The notes: a model not told the origin generated them from the letters alone. 32,298 bases of DNA from a bacterium (GCA_025360745.1 JANYBP010000010.1:1-32298); one strand, 5' to 3'. Shown: positions 16,435 through 24,320, counted from the first letter of the stretch. Made by a program: numbers and translations.

Positions 16435-17427
16435 ATGACTCCCGATCGAACACCCTTGCTGGAACTGCGCGACCTGCACACCTGGTTTCCCATTCAGCGC
16501 GGACTGCTCAACCGCACGGTCGGACAGGTCTACGCGGTGGACGGCGTGTCGCTGGCGATTCAGCCGGGCGAAACGCTGGGGCTGGTCGGCGAGAGCGGTT
16601 GCGGCAAGACCACGCTTGGGCGCACCGTGATCGGGCTCGAAAAACCGACCAGCGGAACGCTCCTGCTGGCGGGACGGGAAATCGGCGCCGACCGCACCCG
16701 CGCGCAGCGCCGACGGCTGCAAATGGTCTTTCAGGATCCCTTCGCCTCGCTCAACCCGCGGCTGACGGTGATCGATTTGCTCACCGAGGGCATGCTGGTC
16801 CACGGCCTGATAACCCGCGCGCAAAGCCGCGAGGCGGCGCAGAAGCTGCTGGGGGAAGTGGGCCTGGACAACGACGCGCTGCATCGTTTCCCGCACGAAT
16901 TTTCCGGCGGCCAGCGGCAGCGTATCAGCATCGCGCGCGCCCTCGCCCTGCGACCCGAACTGGTGGTTTGCGACGAAGCCGTGAGCGCCCTCGACGTCTC
17001 CGTGCGCGCGCAGGTGCTCAATCTGCTGCTCAGTCTGCGCGCCCGCCACAACCTGGCCTACCTTTTCATATCGCACGACATTGCCGTCGTGCGTCACATC
17101 GCCCAGCGCGTGGCGGTGATGTACCTGGGCGTGATCATGGAGGAGGGCGCCGCCGGTTCGGTGCTCGACCGCCCGCTCCACCCCTACACCAAGGCGCTGC
17201 GCTCGGCCGTGCCCGAACCCTTCGCGGAGCAGAAGCAGCGCATGGTGCTCAACGGCGACGCACCCTCCCCGGCGCATCCCCCGCCCGGCTGCCGCTTCCA
17301 TCCCCGTTGTCCCTGGGCCGCGCCCGCCTGCCGGATCCAGGCGCCGGCGCTGGAAAATACCGACGATCCCGGCGACCCCATCCACCGTGTGGCCTGCCTG
17401 CGCTGGCGCGAAATCAAGGCGCCGTAA
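16435..17427 (+). CDS. Oligopeptide/dipeptide ABC transporter ATP-binding protein (OppF/DppF type)
   Basis: An ATPase subunit that would power peptide or nickel-type import with a partner ATPase and two permeases. The 330 residues contain Walker A GESGCGKT (52-59), Q-loop VFQDPFASLNPR, signature FSGGQRQRI, Walker B LVVCDEAVSALD and the H-loop SHDIAVVRH. The C-terminal oligopeptide-transporter extension has CRFHPRCPWAAPAC, which marks the OppD/OppF/DppD/DppF group; RTVIGLEKPTSG fits the F-type. It begins 50 bp after proA and is followed by an unrelated zinc-ribbon gene. No permease, substrate-binding protein or OppD lies in the window, so it is an orphan here or its partners are encoded elsewhere. 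The substrate cannot be inferred. Confidence 0.9.
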   Translation: MTPDRTPLLELRDLHTWFPIQRGLLNRTVGQVYAVDGVSLAIQPGETLGLVGESGCGKTTLGRTVIGLEKPTSGTLLLAGREIGADRTRAQRRRLQMVFQDPFASLNPRLTVIDLLTEGMLVHGLITRAQSREAAQKLLGEVGLDNDALHRFPHEFSGGQRQRISIARALALRPELVVCDEAVSALDVSVRAQVLNLLLSLRARHNLAYLFISHDIAVVRHIAQRVAVMYLGVIMEEGAAGSVLDRPLHPYTKALRSAVPEPFAEQKQRMVLNGDAPSPAHPPPGCRFHPRCPWAAPACRIQAPALENTDDPGDPIHRVACLRWREIKAP

Positions 17428-17501
17428 GACTCTTTCGGATTGCACCGCGGCCTTCCCCCTGTTAAACACTTGGGTGTGTTCGACAAAGGAGTTCAGTAAC
17501 C

Positions 17502-18281
17502 ATGAGTTTTGTCACCATACCCTGCACGAAATGCGGCTCCAAACTGAAGATCAGGGAGCTGTTTGCGCGCAACCAGACGGAAATTCGCTGCGTCAAATGC
17601 GGCGCCAAGATTGCGATCACGCAGGACCCCCATGGCGGCAAGCCCACCGCGACCTCCCCCGCGCCCGTGCCCATACCACTCGACGCCAAGCCGCCGGTTG
17701 TGCCGGTCCACGCGGCGCCGCTGCCCGTAGTGGCGCCGCACGCCGAACCCGTTAAACCGTCCGCGGAGCCGCCGCTCCCGCCCGCGGCGACCTCCGACAA
17801 GGCCCTGCCCACCGTCGTTTCGCACAGGCTGATGGTGATCAAACCGAACAGCGGGCTGATCGTCGCGCCCGCGACACCGCCCCACCTGCCGGTCGTGCCC
17901 GTCCCCCTGCCGCCCTCCGCCGTTCACATGGCCGTGTCGGCGGTTCCGAAAGTCATCGCCGTGCCGCCGCCCACGCCCGAGGCGCCGCCGCGTCCGCCGC
18001 CGACCGTGACGCCCGTCCAGCCAGCCCCGCTGGTGGCCGAACTTCAGGCCCGCGTCGTTAAATTGGAAAGCGAAGTCCAGGCCCTGCGGGAAATGTTGAA
18101 TAAGCGTCCCGCCGAAGCCGAAGCGCTCAATCAAAAATTGATGGACGGCCTGGGCGCCGAGATCAACGATACGATCAACCTCTGGAAGCAAGAACTGCTG
18201 GACGCCTCCAAACTGGAACTGAACCGGGCCGAAAGCCTGGTTCAGTCCCTGCAAACCCGCATCCAGCATCTACAGGACTGA
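17502..18281 (+). CDS. MJ0042-type zinc-finger protein with proline-rich linker and coiled coil
   Basis: This 259-residue protein has three visible parts. Residues 1-45 hold a zinc ribbon (IPCTKCG ... IRCVKCGAKIAI) of the kind found at the N-termini of many bacterial regulatory or envelope proteins. Residues about 50-175 form a low-complexity Pro/Ala/Val-rich linker. Residues about 176-259 form a strongly helical, charged coiled coil with heptad spacing (LQARVVKLESEVQALREML). There is no transmembrane segment or signal peptide. AGGAG lies 10 bp upstream of the ATG. The next gene starts 33 bp downstream on the same strand, suggesting an operon with it and trpS. A scaffolding or oligomeric role is plausible, but I cannot name a function. 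Confidence 0.8.
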   Translation: MSFVTIPCTKCGSKLKIRELFARNQTEIRCVKCGAKIAITQDPHGGKPTATSPAPVPIPLDAKPPVVPVHAAPLPVVAPHAEPVKPSAEPPLPPAATSDKALPTVVSHRLMVIKPNSGLIVAPATPPHLPVVPVPLPPSAVHMAVSAVPKVIAVPPPTPEAPPRPPPTVTPVQPAPLVAELQARVVKLESEVQALREMLNKRPAEAEALNQKLMDGLGAEINDTINLWKQELLDASKLELNRAESLVQSLQTRIQHLQD

Positions 18282-18314
18282 TTTTTGCGACAACCGAGCA
18301 ACCAGGAGTAATCC

Positions 18315-18824
18315 ATGAATCTCACTCCCGAACAAAAGAAGAGCGTCGCCCAATGGGTCGAAGAAGGCTGCACCCTCTCCGAAATTCAACGCCGCCTTAA
18401 CGAACAGTTCTCGATGACCGTGCCGTACATGGAAACGCGCATGCTGCTGATCGATCTCGGGCTGGAATTGAAAGACCAGCGCGACAGCAGCGCGCCCGCA
18501 GTCTTTGCCGGAAAGGACCAGGCCGGCGCCGCCGGCGCCCCGGCCCCGCTGCCGGATGAGGACGACTTGGGCCCCGCGGACGCGGCCGGCGAGGCGGCGC
18601 CCGGCGGCGGCAAGGTCCGGGTCGAAGTGGACCGCCTGATGCGCCCCGGCACCGTCGTCAGCGGTTCGGTCACCTTCAGCGACGGCGTCACCGCCACCTG
18701 GGCGCTGGACCAGATGGGCCGCCTGGGCCTCGAAGCCAGCCGCAAGGGCTACCGTCCCAATGCCGAGGACATCCGCGACTTCCAACTCGCGCTACAGCGC
18801 GAACTGCAAAAAACCGGTTACTGA
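18315..18824 (+). CDS. Conserved-looking hypothetical protein, HTH-like N-terminus
   Basis: A 169-residue protein with two probable folded parts. The N-terminal 55 residues (QWVEEGCTLSEIQRRLNEQF) look like a helix-turn-helix of the resolvase/Hin type. An acidic, Ala/Gly/Pro-rich linker follows (about 60-100). The C-terminal 70 residues (RPGTVVSGSVTFSDGV, WALDQMGRLGLE, KGYRPNAEDIRDFQLALQRELQKTGY) look like a small beta domain ending in a helix. I have the impression of this C-terminal pattern in Verrucomicrobia-type proteins but cannot verify it. It has a good ribosome-binding site (AGGAG) and sits 4 bp upstream of trpS, so it is probably cotranscribed with the genes on both sides. No function is assigned. 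Confidence 0.75.
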   Translation: MNLTPEQKKSVAQWVEEGCTLSEIQRRLNEQFSMTVPYMETRMLLIDLGLELKDQRDSSAPAVFAGKDQAGAAGAPAPLPDEDDLGPADAAGEAAPGGGKVRVEVDRLMRPGTVVSGSVTFSDGVTATWALDQMGRLGLEASRKGYRPNAEDIRDFQLALQRELQKTGY

Positions 18825-18828
18825 AATC

Positions 18829-19806
18829 ATGACGTCCAAACCAATGCGTCTGCTGTCCGGCATTCAACCTTCCGGCAATCTGCACCTGGGCAATTACTTC
18901 GGCATGATGCGGCCGGCCATCGAGCTGCAGAGCCGCGGCGAGGCTTTTCTCTTCATCGCCAGTTACCACGCGCTGACCTCGGTCAGCGATCCCGCCGCGC
19001 TGCGGCGCGGCGTGCGCGACGTGGCGCTGGATTTCCTGGCCTGCGGTCTGGATGCGGAGCGCACCTGCTTCTTCCGGCAGAGCGATGTCCCGGAGGTCAC
19101 GGAACTGGCCTGGCTGCTCTCGGTGATCACTCCCATGGGCCTGCTGGAACGCTGCCACTCCTACAAGGACAAGATCGCCAAGGGCATCGCCGCCAACCAC
19201 GGACTCTTCGCCTATCCCGTGCTGATGGCCGCCGATATCCTGGCCTACCAGTCCACCCTTGTGCCGGTCGGCAGGGATCAGAAGCAGCACCTGGAGGTTA
19301 CGCGCGACATCGCGATCAAGTTCAACCAGCAGTTCGGCGAGGTCTTCACCGTCCCCGAAGGCCACATCCCGGACGCGGTCGCCGTCGTGCCGGGCCTGGA
19401 CGGGCAGAAAATGTCCAAGTCGTACAACAACACCATCGAACTCTTCGGGACCGAAAAAGAAACCCGCGCGCGCGTCATGCGCATCGTGACCGACAGCAAA
19501 CCGCTGGAGGCCTCCAAGGATCCCGACACCTGCACGATCTTCTCGCTCTACAAACTTTTCGCCTCCGAGGCCGAACGCGACGCCCTGGCCGCTCGCTACC
19601 GCGCCGGCGGCATGGGCTACGGCGAGGCCAAAAAGGCCCTCTTCGAAATCTTCTGGACGCGCTTCGCCCCCTTCCGCGCCCGGCGCGCGGAATTGGAACA
19701 GAACCCCGCCTTCGTCGAGGCCGTCCTGCGGCGCGGCGCCGACCGCGCCCGCGCGGAGGCCGCCAGGACGCTCGCCGCCGCCCGCCGCGCCATGGGACTC
19801 GATTAG
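18829..19806 (+). CDS. trpS: Tryptophan--tRNA ligase
   Basis: Charges tRNA-Trp with tryptophan using ATP. From the ATG at 18829 the protein has 325 residues, normal for the bacterial enzyme. Class I signatures are present: SGIQPSGNLHLGNYFG (10-25) contains the HIGH-like motif, and GQKMSKSYNN contains KMSKS. Other typical segments are LLSVITPMGLLERCHSYKDK and YPVLMAADILAY. A longer frame from 18760 would overlap the preceding gene by 65 bp and add residues without homology, so I chose the internal start 4 bp after that gene's stop. It is followed by scpA after 27 bp. Confidence 0.97.
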   Translation: MTSKPMRLLSGIQPSGNLHLGNYFGMMRPAIELQSRGEAFLFIASYHALTSVSDPAALRRGVRDVALDFLACGLDAERTCFFRQSDVPEVTELAWLLSVITPMGLLERCHSYKDKIAKGIAANHGLFAYPVLMAADILAYQSTLVPVGRDQKQHLEVTRDIAIKFNQQFGEVFTVPEGHIPDAVAVVPGLDGQKMSKSYNNTIELFGTEKETRARVMRIVTDSKPLEASKDPDTCTIFSLYKLFASEAERDALAARYRAGGMGYGEAKKALFEIFWTRFAPFRARRAELEQNPAFVEAVLRRGADRARAEAARTLAAARRAMGLD

Positions 19807-19833
19807 ACAATCAACGCCGAGGAATCCGCCGCC

Positions 19834-20616
19834 ATGCCCCTGCCAGCCGACGAATACAAAGTCCAGCTCGAAGTCTTCGAGGGTCCCCTCGATTTACTGC
19901 TCTACCTGATCAAGTCCGACGAGGTGGACATCTACGATATTCCGATCGAGCAGATCACGCGCCAGTACATGGAATATCTGGGCGTGATGCGCATGCTCGA
20001 CCTCAACATCGCCGGCGAGTTCCTGGTGATGGCAGCCACGCTGCTGATGATCAAAAGCCGTCTGCTGCTGCCCGTCGAGGAACGCCCCGCCGAGGACGCC
20101 GAGGAGGCCGACCCGCGCTGGGATCTGGTGCGTCAACTGGTCGAATACAAAAAATTCAAGGAAGCCGCCCGCCACCTGGAACTGCGCGAAATGCGCCAGG
20201 GCAACACCTTCGCGCGCGGACTCGAACCGGCCGTGCCGGAGGATCCCGATCCGGGCCTGTCGCTTGGCGACGTCAGCCTTTTCGACCTGATCGCCGCGCT
20301 CAACGCCTCGCTCAAGCGCCTCAAAGACAACGATTTTGGCGAGATACACGACGACCGCTTCACCGTCTCGGACAAGATCGAACTCGTACTGCGCAGCGTG
20401 CATGAAGCGCCGCGCGTTTCCTTCGCCTCACTGCTCGCCGCCAGCGCCTCGCGCCCGGAAATCGTCTGCACCTTTTTAGCCTTGCTCGAACTGATCCGCC
20501 TGCGCCAGATCAAGGTGCGACAGGACGGCGAGTTCGGCGAGATTTTGATCGAAAATGCCACGCCGGAGGCGCTCACGCCGCCGCCGGTCACGGAAGGAGC
20601 CGTCACCCCAGCATGA
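19834..20616 (+). CDS. scpA: Segregation and condensation protein A
   Basis: The kleisin subunit of bacterial condensin; it bridges the heads of the SMC dimer and recruits ScpB for chromosome compaction and segregation. The 260 residues begin with the kleisin N-terminal signature YKVQLEVFEGPLDLLLYLI, followed by VDIYDIPIEQITRQYMEYL and FLVMAATLLMIKSRLLLP. The C-terminal winged-helix part (FLALLELIRLRQIKVRQDGEFGEI) is also typical. An acidic linker (PAEDAEEADPR) separates the two halves. GAGGA lies 13 bp before the ATG. The stop overlaps the scpB start by ATGA, indicating coupled translation. No smc gene is in the window. Confidence 0.96.
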   Translation: MPLPADEYKVQLEVFEGPLDLLLYLIKSDEVDIYDIPIEQITRQYMEYLGVMRMLDLNIAGEFLVMAATLLMIKSRLLLPVEERPAEDAEEADPRWDLVRQLVEYKKFKEAARHLELREMRQGNTFARGLEPAVPEDPDPGLSLGDVSLFDLIAALNASLKRLKDNDFGEIHDDRFTVSDKIELVLRSVHEAPRVSFASLLAASASRPEIVCTFLALLELIRLRQIKVRQDGEFGEILIENATPEALTPPPVTEGAVTPA

Positions 20617-21326
20617 GCGAATCAACCATCACCCTGCCCCAACTGGCGGGCGCCCTCGTTTTCGCCGCGCGCCATCCCCTGACGGCGCGCGCCATCCGCC
20701 ACATCGTCGAGGAAACCGCCCAGACCAGCCCCGAAGTCAGCGCGCTTTTCCAAGGCCTGAAGGACCAGGATGTCGTCACGGCCCTGGCCACCCTGCAAGC
20801 GGGCTGCCAGACCAGCGGACTGGGCTTCGAACTGGTCGAGACGGCCGACGGCTACCGCTTCCAAAGCAGCCCCGGCTGCGGTCCCTGGCTGCGCCGCATG
20901 CTGGAGAGCGGCAAGCCCGCGCGCCTTTCCCGGCCCGCGCTCGAAACCCTGGCCATCGTCGCCTACCGCCAGCCCGCCACCCGCGCCGAAATCGAAAACG
21001 TGCGCGGCGTGGCCGTGGATCATGTGCTGAGGCTGCTGATGGAATTGCAACTCGTGCGCATCACCGGCCGCAGCGAACTGCCCGGCCGCCCCCTGCTCTA
21101 CGGCACCACTCCCGCCTTCCTGGAACACTTTGGCCTGCGCGACGTGCATGAACTGCCCGGCGTCGAGGACCTGGCCCGCCTGGATGCCTCGCGCGCCGAA
21201 ACCCTCAAGGAAGCCGGCGCCGAAGCCGCCGCCTCCGTTTCGTCCGAAGAAGAAACAACGCCGGAGCCCGAGACCCCAGCGGAGGAAACGTCCAAAGATT
21301 CAGAATCACCGGCAAGTTGCGACTAA
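20613..21326 (+). CDS. scpB: Segregation and condensation protein B
   Basis: The winged-helix partner that binds ScpA as a dimer in the SMC-ScpAB condensin complex. The 237 residues contain paired winged-helix domains: LAGALVFAARHPLTARAIRHI at the N-terminus, then GYRFQSSPGCGPWL and the highly typical LSRPALETLAIVAYRQPATR ... IENVRGVAVDHVLRLLMELQLVRITGRSELPGRP, split here across several segments. TPAFLEHFGLRDVHELP closes the second domain. The last 45 residues are a Glu/Pro-rich disordered tail. It overlaps scpA by 4 bp. A 234-bp gene-free gap follows before pheA. Confidence 0.96.
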   Translation: MSESTITLPQLAGALVFAARHPLTARAIRHIVEETAQTSPEVSALFQGLKDQDVVTALATLQAGCQTSGLGFELVETADGYRFQSSPGCGPWLRRMLESGKPARLSRPALETLAIVAYRQPATRAEIENVRGVAVDHVLRLLMELQLVRITGRSELPGRPLLYGTTPAFLEHFGLRDVHELPGVEDLARLDASRAETLKEAGAEAAASVSSEEETTPEPETPAEETSKDSESPASCD

Positions 21327-21457
21327 TAAAGGTGTTCTGTGTTCGGAAACAAAGCGGAAACAGATTGTGTACTCAATGAAAAGCATGCATTAATTGCATT
21401 TTTTCCTAACCCGGCATAGCCGGAACCAAGACGTTTCAAATGATTACCACCTTGCGA

Positions 21458-21487
21458 TTGATTCAAGCCGTAAGGGACTAATATTAG
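21458..21487 (+). promoter_or_regulatory. Possible promoter upstream of pheA
   Basis: TTGATT (21458-21463) is followed by TAATAT (21479-21484, 15-bp spacing) or TATTAG (21482-21487, 18-bp spacing). Neither arrangement is ideal. The site lies in the 234-bp scpB-pheA gap, which also holds a CCGGC-ATA-GCCGG hairpin near 21413-21425 without a U-run and an ATGCA-TTAAT-TGCAT inverted repeat near 21385-21399. Confidence 0.3.
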
Positions 21488-21495
21488 ATCTGAAC

Positions 21496-21535
21496 CCGAC
21501 TCACCGATTCACCGATTCACCGACTCACCGATTCA
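21496..21535 (+). repeat. Five tandem 8-bp repeats CCGAYTCA upstream of pheA
   Basis: CCGACTCA, CCGATTCA, CCGATTCA, CCGACTCA and CCGATTCA follow one another without gaps, differing only at the C/T of the fifth base. The array ends 25 bp before the pheA ATG and just upstream of its GGAGGG ribosome-binding site, inside the presumed 5' leader. Confidence 0.95.
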
Positions 21536-21560
21536 CTGAGCAACTTCGGAGGGCACAAAA

Positions 21561-22628
21561 ATGAGCCTCGATGAAATGCGCGAACGCATCGACCTGATTG
21601 ACGAAGACCTGCTGCGGCTGCTCAACGAACGGGTCCGCATCGCCGTGGACATCGGTCATCTGAAGCGCCAGACCGGCGGCGAAGTTTACGTGCCCGCCCG
21701 CGAAAAGGAAGTGCTCAAGCGGGTCGTCGAACGCAATCCCGGCCCGATGACCGCCGTGGCCGTCCAGTCCGTCTACCGCGAAATCATGTCGGCCGCCCTG
21801 GCGCTGGAAAAGCAGCTCAAGGTGGCCTTTTTGGGCCCGCCCGCGACCTTCACCCACCAGGCCGCGCGCAGCCGCTTCGGCGGCAGCGTCGAATACCACT
21901 CCTGCGAAACCATTGACGACGTTTTCGACGCCGTGCAGAAGGAGCAGGCCGACTACGGCGTGGTTCCCGTCGAGAATTCCACCGAAGGCGCCGTCAACAT
22001 CACGCTCGACCGGCTGGGCGACACCACGCTGAAAATCTACGCGGAAATCTACCTGCCGATCTCGCTCTGCCTGCTGGCGCGTTGTCCGCGCGCCGACATC
22101 AAAACCATCTATTCCAAAATGGAAGTCTTCGGCCAGTGCCGCACCTGGCTGCAGCGGGAAATGTCCGGCATCGAGTGCAAGCCCGCCACCAGCACCACGC
22201 GCGCCGCCGAACTGGCCGCCGCGGAGCAAAATACCGCCGCCATCTGCAGCCGCCTGGCGGGCGAACTCTACGGGCTGGATCTGCTGGAGCCCAACATCCA
22301 GGATCTCGGCGGCAACACCACACGCTTCCTGGTGCTGGGCCACCGCATCGGCGGCGCCACCGGCGACGACAAGACCTCGCTTTTTTTCGCCGTACAGGAC
22401 AAGGTCGGCGCGCTCTACAGCGCCCTGGAGGCTTTCCAGCACAACCATCTCAACATGAGCAAGATCGAATCCCGCCCCAGCCGCAACAAGGCCTGGGAAT
22501 ATGTCTTTTTCGTGGACCTGGACGGCCACGCGGAAGACGCCAACGTCAAATCCGCGCTCAAGGAAATGCGCGAACACTGCACCCTTTTGACCGTGCTGGG
22601 CTCCTATCCGCGTGTGCGGGGAATATGA
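21561..22628 (+). CDS. pheA: Bifunctional chorismate mutase/prephenate dehydratase (P-protein)
   Basis: Converts chorismate to prephenate and then phenylpyruvate, committing flux to phenylalanine. The 355 residues show three domains. An AroQ-type chorismate mutase (1-88: MRERIDLIDEDLLRLLNERV, PAREKEVLKRV) comes first. A prephenate dehydratase (about 90-270) has VAFLGPPATFTHQAARSRFG, YGVVPVENSTEGAV and GNTTRFLVLG. The C-terminal ACT domain (about 275-355) has LFFAVQDKVGALYSALEAF and the ESRP motif implicated in phenylalanine feedback binding. GGAGGG lies 8 bp upstream of the ATG. hisC follows closely. Both act on aromatic or related amino acids, and some HisC proteins also transaminate phenylpyruvate. 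Confidence 0.96.
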   Translation: MSLDEMRERIDLIDEDLLRLLNERVRIAVDIGHLKRQTGGEVYVPAREKEVLKRVVERNPGPMTAVAVQSVYREIMSAALALEKQLKVAFLGPPATFTHQAARSRFGGSVEYHSCETIDDVFDAVQKEQADYGVVPVENSTEGAVNITLDRLGDTTLKIYAEIYLPISLCLLARCPRADIKTIYSKMEVFGQCRTWLQREMSGIECKPATSTTRAAELAAAEQNTAAICSRLAGELYGLDLLEPNIQDLGGNTTRFLVLGHRIGGATGDDKTSLFFAVQDKVGALYSALEAFQHNHLNMSKIESRPSRNKAWEYVFFVDLDGHAEDANVKSALKEMREHCTLLTVLGSYPRVRGI

Positions 22629-22670
22629 GAAGAGGTGGTTACGAAACAATCACAAACGAGAAACACACCA

Positions 22671-23786
22671 ATGCCTACCTTCACCGATTTAGCCAATCCA
22701 TGGATCCGCGGGTTGAAGGTCTACGAACCAGGACGACCCATCGAAGAGGTGGCCCGCGAACTGGGGTTCGCGGACGCCTCGAGCATCGTCAAGATGGCCT
22801 CGAACGAAAACGCCCTCGGCCCCTCGCCGCGCGCCGTGCGCGCCATGAAGGCCAACGCGCGCCAGATGCACCTTTACCCCGACGGCAGCGCCTTCTACCT
22901 GCGTCAGGCGCTCGCCAAAAAGCTGCAGATTCCGCCGGAATACCTGGTCTGCGGTTGCGGCAGCAACGAATTGATCGAATTTTTGGGCCATGTTTTCCTC
23001 GACAAGGGGGCCAGCGCCGTGATGGCCGACCGCGCTTTCATCGTCTACAAGTTGATCGCCGCCATGTTCTGCGCCGACGCCATTTCCGTGCCGATGCGGG
23101 AGTTGACTCACGATCTGGATGCCATGCTGGCCGCGATCCGGCCCGATACGCGGCTGGTCTTTATCGCCAATCCCAACAATCCCACCGGCACCATGGTCAG
23201 CACCCCCGCGCTGGAGCGCTTTATCGAACAGGCCCCGCCGCATGTGGTGGTGGTGGTGGATGAAGCCTACACCGAATTGCTCCCGGCGGCGCGGCAGCCC
23301 AACCTGCTGCGCTACGTGCTCGAAGGCCGCAAGCTGGTGGTGGCGCGCACCTTCTCGAAGGCCTACGGTCTGGCCGGTTTGCGCTGCGGCTATGCGATCG
23401 CCGTTCCCGAATGCATCCAGTTGATCAATCGCGTGCGCCAGCCCTTCAACCTGACAGCCATGACCCTGGCGGCCTGCGAGGCGGCGCTCGGCGACGAGCG
23501 CCACCTGCGCCGCACACAGAAGCTGGTGGCCGGCGGACTGCGCCAACTGGAGAGCGGACTGACCCGCCTGGGCCTGGAGTTCGTGCCGTCGGTGGTCAAC
23601 TTCATGCTGGTCAAAACCGGCGCGGGCCGCGAGGTCGCCAAAAAACTGGAACGCGAAGGCGTGATCGTGCGGCCGGTGGACGGCTATAACCTGCCCGACT
23701 ACGTGCGCGTCAGCGTCGGCACCCAGCCCGAAAATGCCCGCTTCCTGGCCGCATTGGAAAAAGTCATGGCCGAGCGTCGCGGATGA
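22671..23786 (+). CDS. hisC: Histidinol-phosphate aminotransferase
   Basis: A pyridoxal-phosphate aminotransferase that makes histidinol phosphate from imidazole-acetol phosphate and glutamate. From the ATG at 22671 it has 371 residues, close to the family norm. Typical segments are IRGLKVYEPGRPIEEVARELG and KMASNENALGPSPRA, then LYPDGSAFYLRQALA, NPNNPTGTM, VVVDEAYTEL, and the cofactor-lysine segment ARTFSKAYGLAGLRCGY. The alternative GTG at 22635 adds 12 residues lacking family similarity and lies 6 bp after pheA. Placement after pheA leaves open a role as an aromatic aminotransferase, since these enzymes are closely related. Its 3' end abuts the hicBA promoter. Confidence 0.93.
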   Translation: MPTFTDLANPWIRGLKVYEPGRPIEEVARELGFADASSIVKMASNENALGPSPRAVRAMKANARQMHLYPDGSAFYLRQALAKKLQIPPEYLVCGCGSNELIEFLGHVFLDKGASAVMADRAFIVYKLIAAMFCADAISVPMRELTHDLDAMLAAIRPDTRLVFIANPNNPTGTMVSTPALERFIEQAPPHVVVVVDEAYTELLPAARQPNLLRYVLEGRKLVVARTFSKAYGLAGLRCGYAIAVPECIQLINRVRQPFNLTAMTLAACEAALGDERHLRRTQKLVAGGLRQLESGLTRLGLEFVPSVVNFMLVKTGAGREVAKKLEREGVIVRPVDGYNLPDYVRVSVGTQPENARFLAALEKVMAERRG

Positions 23787-23788
23787 TG

Positions 23789-23797
23789 TGTTATAAT
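23789..23797 (+). promoter_or_regulatory. Extended -10 promoter of hicBA
   Basis: TG-T-TATAAT (23789-23797) is a perfect extended -10 element, which can work without a good -35; none is seen at 17-bp spacing. It begins 2 bp after the hisC stop codon and 40 bp upstream of hicB. The 8-mer GAGCGTCG flanks it as direct repeats at 23772-23779 and 23801-23808, a possible operator pair. Confidence 0.6.
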
Positions 23798-23837
23798 GCA
23801 GAGCGTCGTTTGAAAAAGCGGCTATCTGAGTTAGCGT

Positions 23838-24077
23838 ATGAAAAAATATCAGCATTTCGATATTGATTATTACCAGGACGAAGATGGCGTCTTCACCGCT
23901 CAGGTTCCATCGATCCGTGGATGCGTAGCTTCGGGACGAACGATTGAAGAAGCATATCGCAATGCGGTCGATGCTATCGAAAGCTGCCTGGAGGCCAGAG
24001 AAAAAGTTGCGGCGATGGGGCTGCAGAAATCGCGTTACGCCGGACTGAATCTCTATCGGCGGACCGTCAATGCCTAG
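23838..24077 (+). CDS. hicB: HicB family antitoxin
   Basis: Antitoxin of a type II HicAB system; it binds and masks the HicA RNase. The 79 residues show the partial RNase-H-like HicB fold: DIDYYQDEDGVFTAQVPSIRGCVASGRTIEEAYRNAVDAIE, given here in sequence as YYQDEDGVFTAQVPS, then IRGCVASGRTIEEA and NAVDAIESCLEA. The protein ends soon after this fold. It lacks the ribbon-helix-helix or helix-turn-helix C-terminus by which longer HicB proteins repress their own promoter. The gene precedes hicA and overlaps it by 8 bp, so the antitoxin is made first. It has its own promoter beside the hisC end. Confidence 0.9.
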   Translation: MKKYQHFDIDYYQDEDGVFTAQVPSIRGCVASGRTIEEAYRNAVDAIESCLEAREKVAAMGLQKSRYAGLNLYRRTVNA

Positions 24078-24288
24078 ACTGACCCGTGTCTCCTATCGGG
24101 AACTTGGAGCGAAACTGCGGCGGGCAGGCTACGTGGAAATTCGTACGAGCAGGCATCCTGTGTACTACCTGGAAGAACTGAATGTTACGCTTCCTGTGCC
24201 GCGCCATCCGGGCGATGTGCCAATCGGAACCTTGCGGACGATTGTGCGCGAAATGGGTTTGACCATTGAAGAATTCAACGCCCTTTAA
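24070..24288 (+). CDS. hicA: HicA family toxin (mRNA interferase)
   Basis: A small double-stranded-RNA-binding-fold RNase that cleaves mRNA and stalls growth when free of HicB. The 72 residues follow the family pattern: PRLTRVSYRELGAKLRRAGY, then a TSRHPVYY segment that places a histidine at the expected catalytic position, VTLPVPRHPGDVPIGTL, and RTIVREMGLTIEEF at the C-terminus. The usual GSHH run is altered to TSRHP, so activity deserves checking. The GGA at 24061-24063 lies just upstream of the ATG within the hicB coding region. It is the second gene of the pair. The downstream MFS gene starts about 30 bp later. Confidence 0.9.
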   Translation: MPRLTRVSYRELGAKLRRAGYVEIRTSRHPVYYLEELNVTLPVPRHPGDVPIGTLRTIVREMGLTIEEFNAL

Positions 24289-24320
24289 GATCGCAGGGCC
24301 TGAAGCGATTGGATGGGAGC

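Noticed and set aside
15395..16453. A 352-codon minus-strand frame over proA, and similar antisense frames over proB, oppF-like gene, pheA and hisC
   Set aside because: They are shadows of well-identified enzymes; their His/Gly/Arg-rich translations carry no domain.
21413..21425. Terminator after scpB
   Set aside because: CCGGC-ATA-GCCGG is only a 5-bp stem with a 3-nt loop and is not followed by a U-run.
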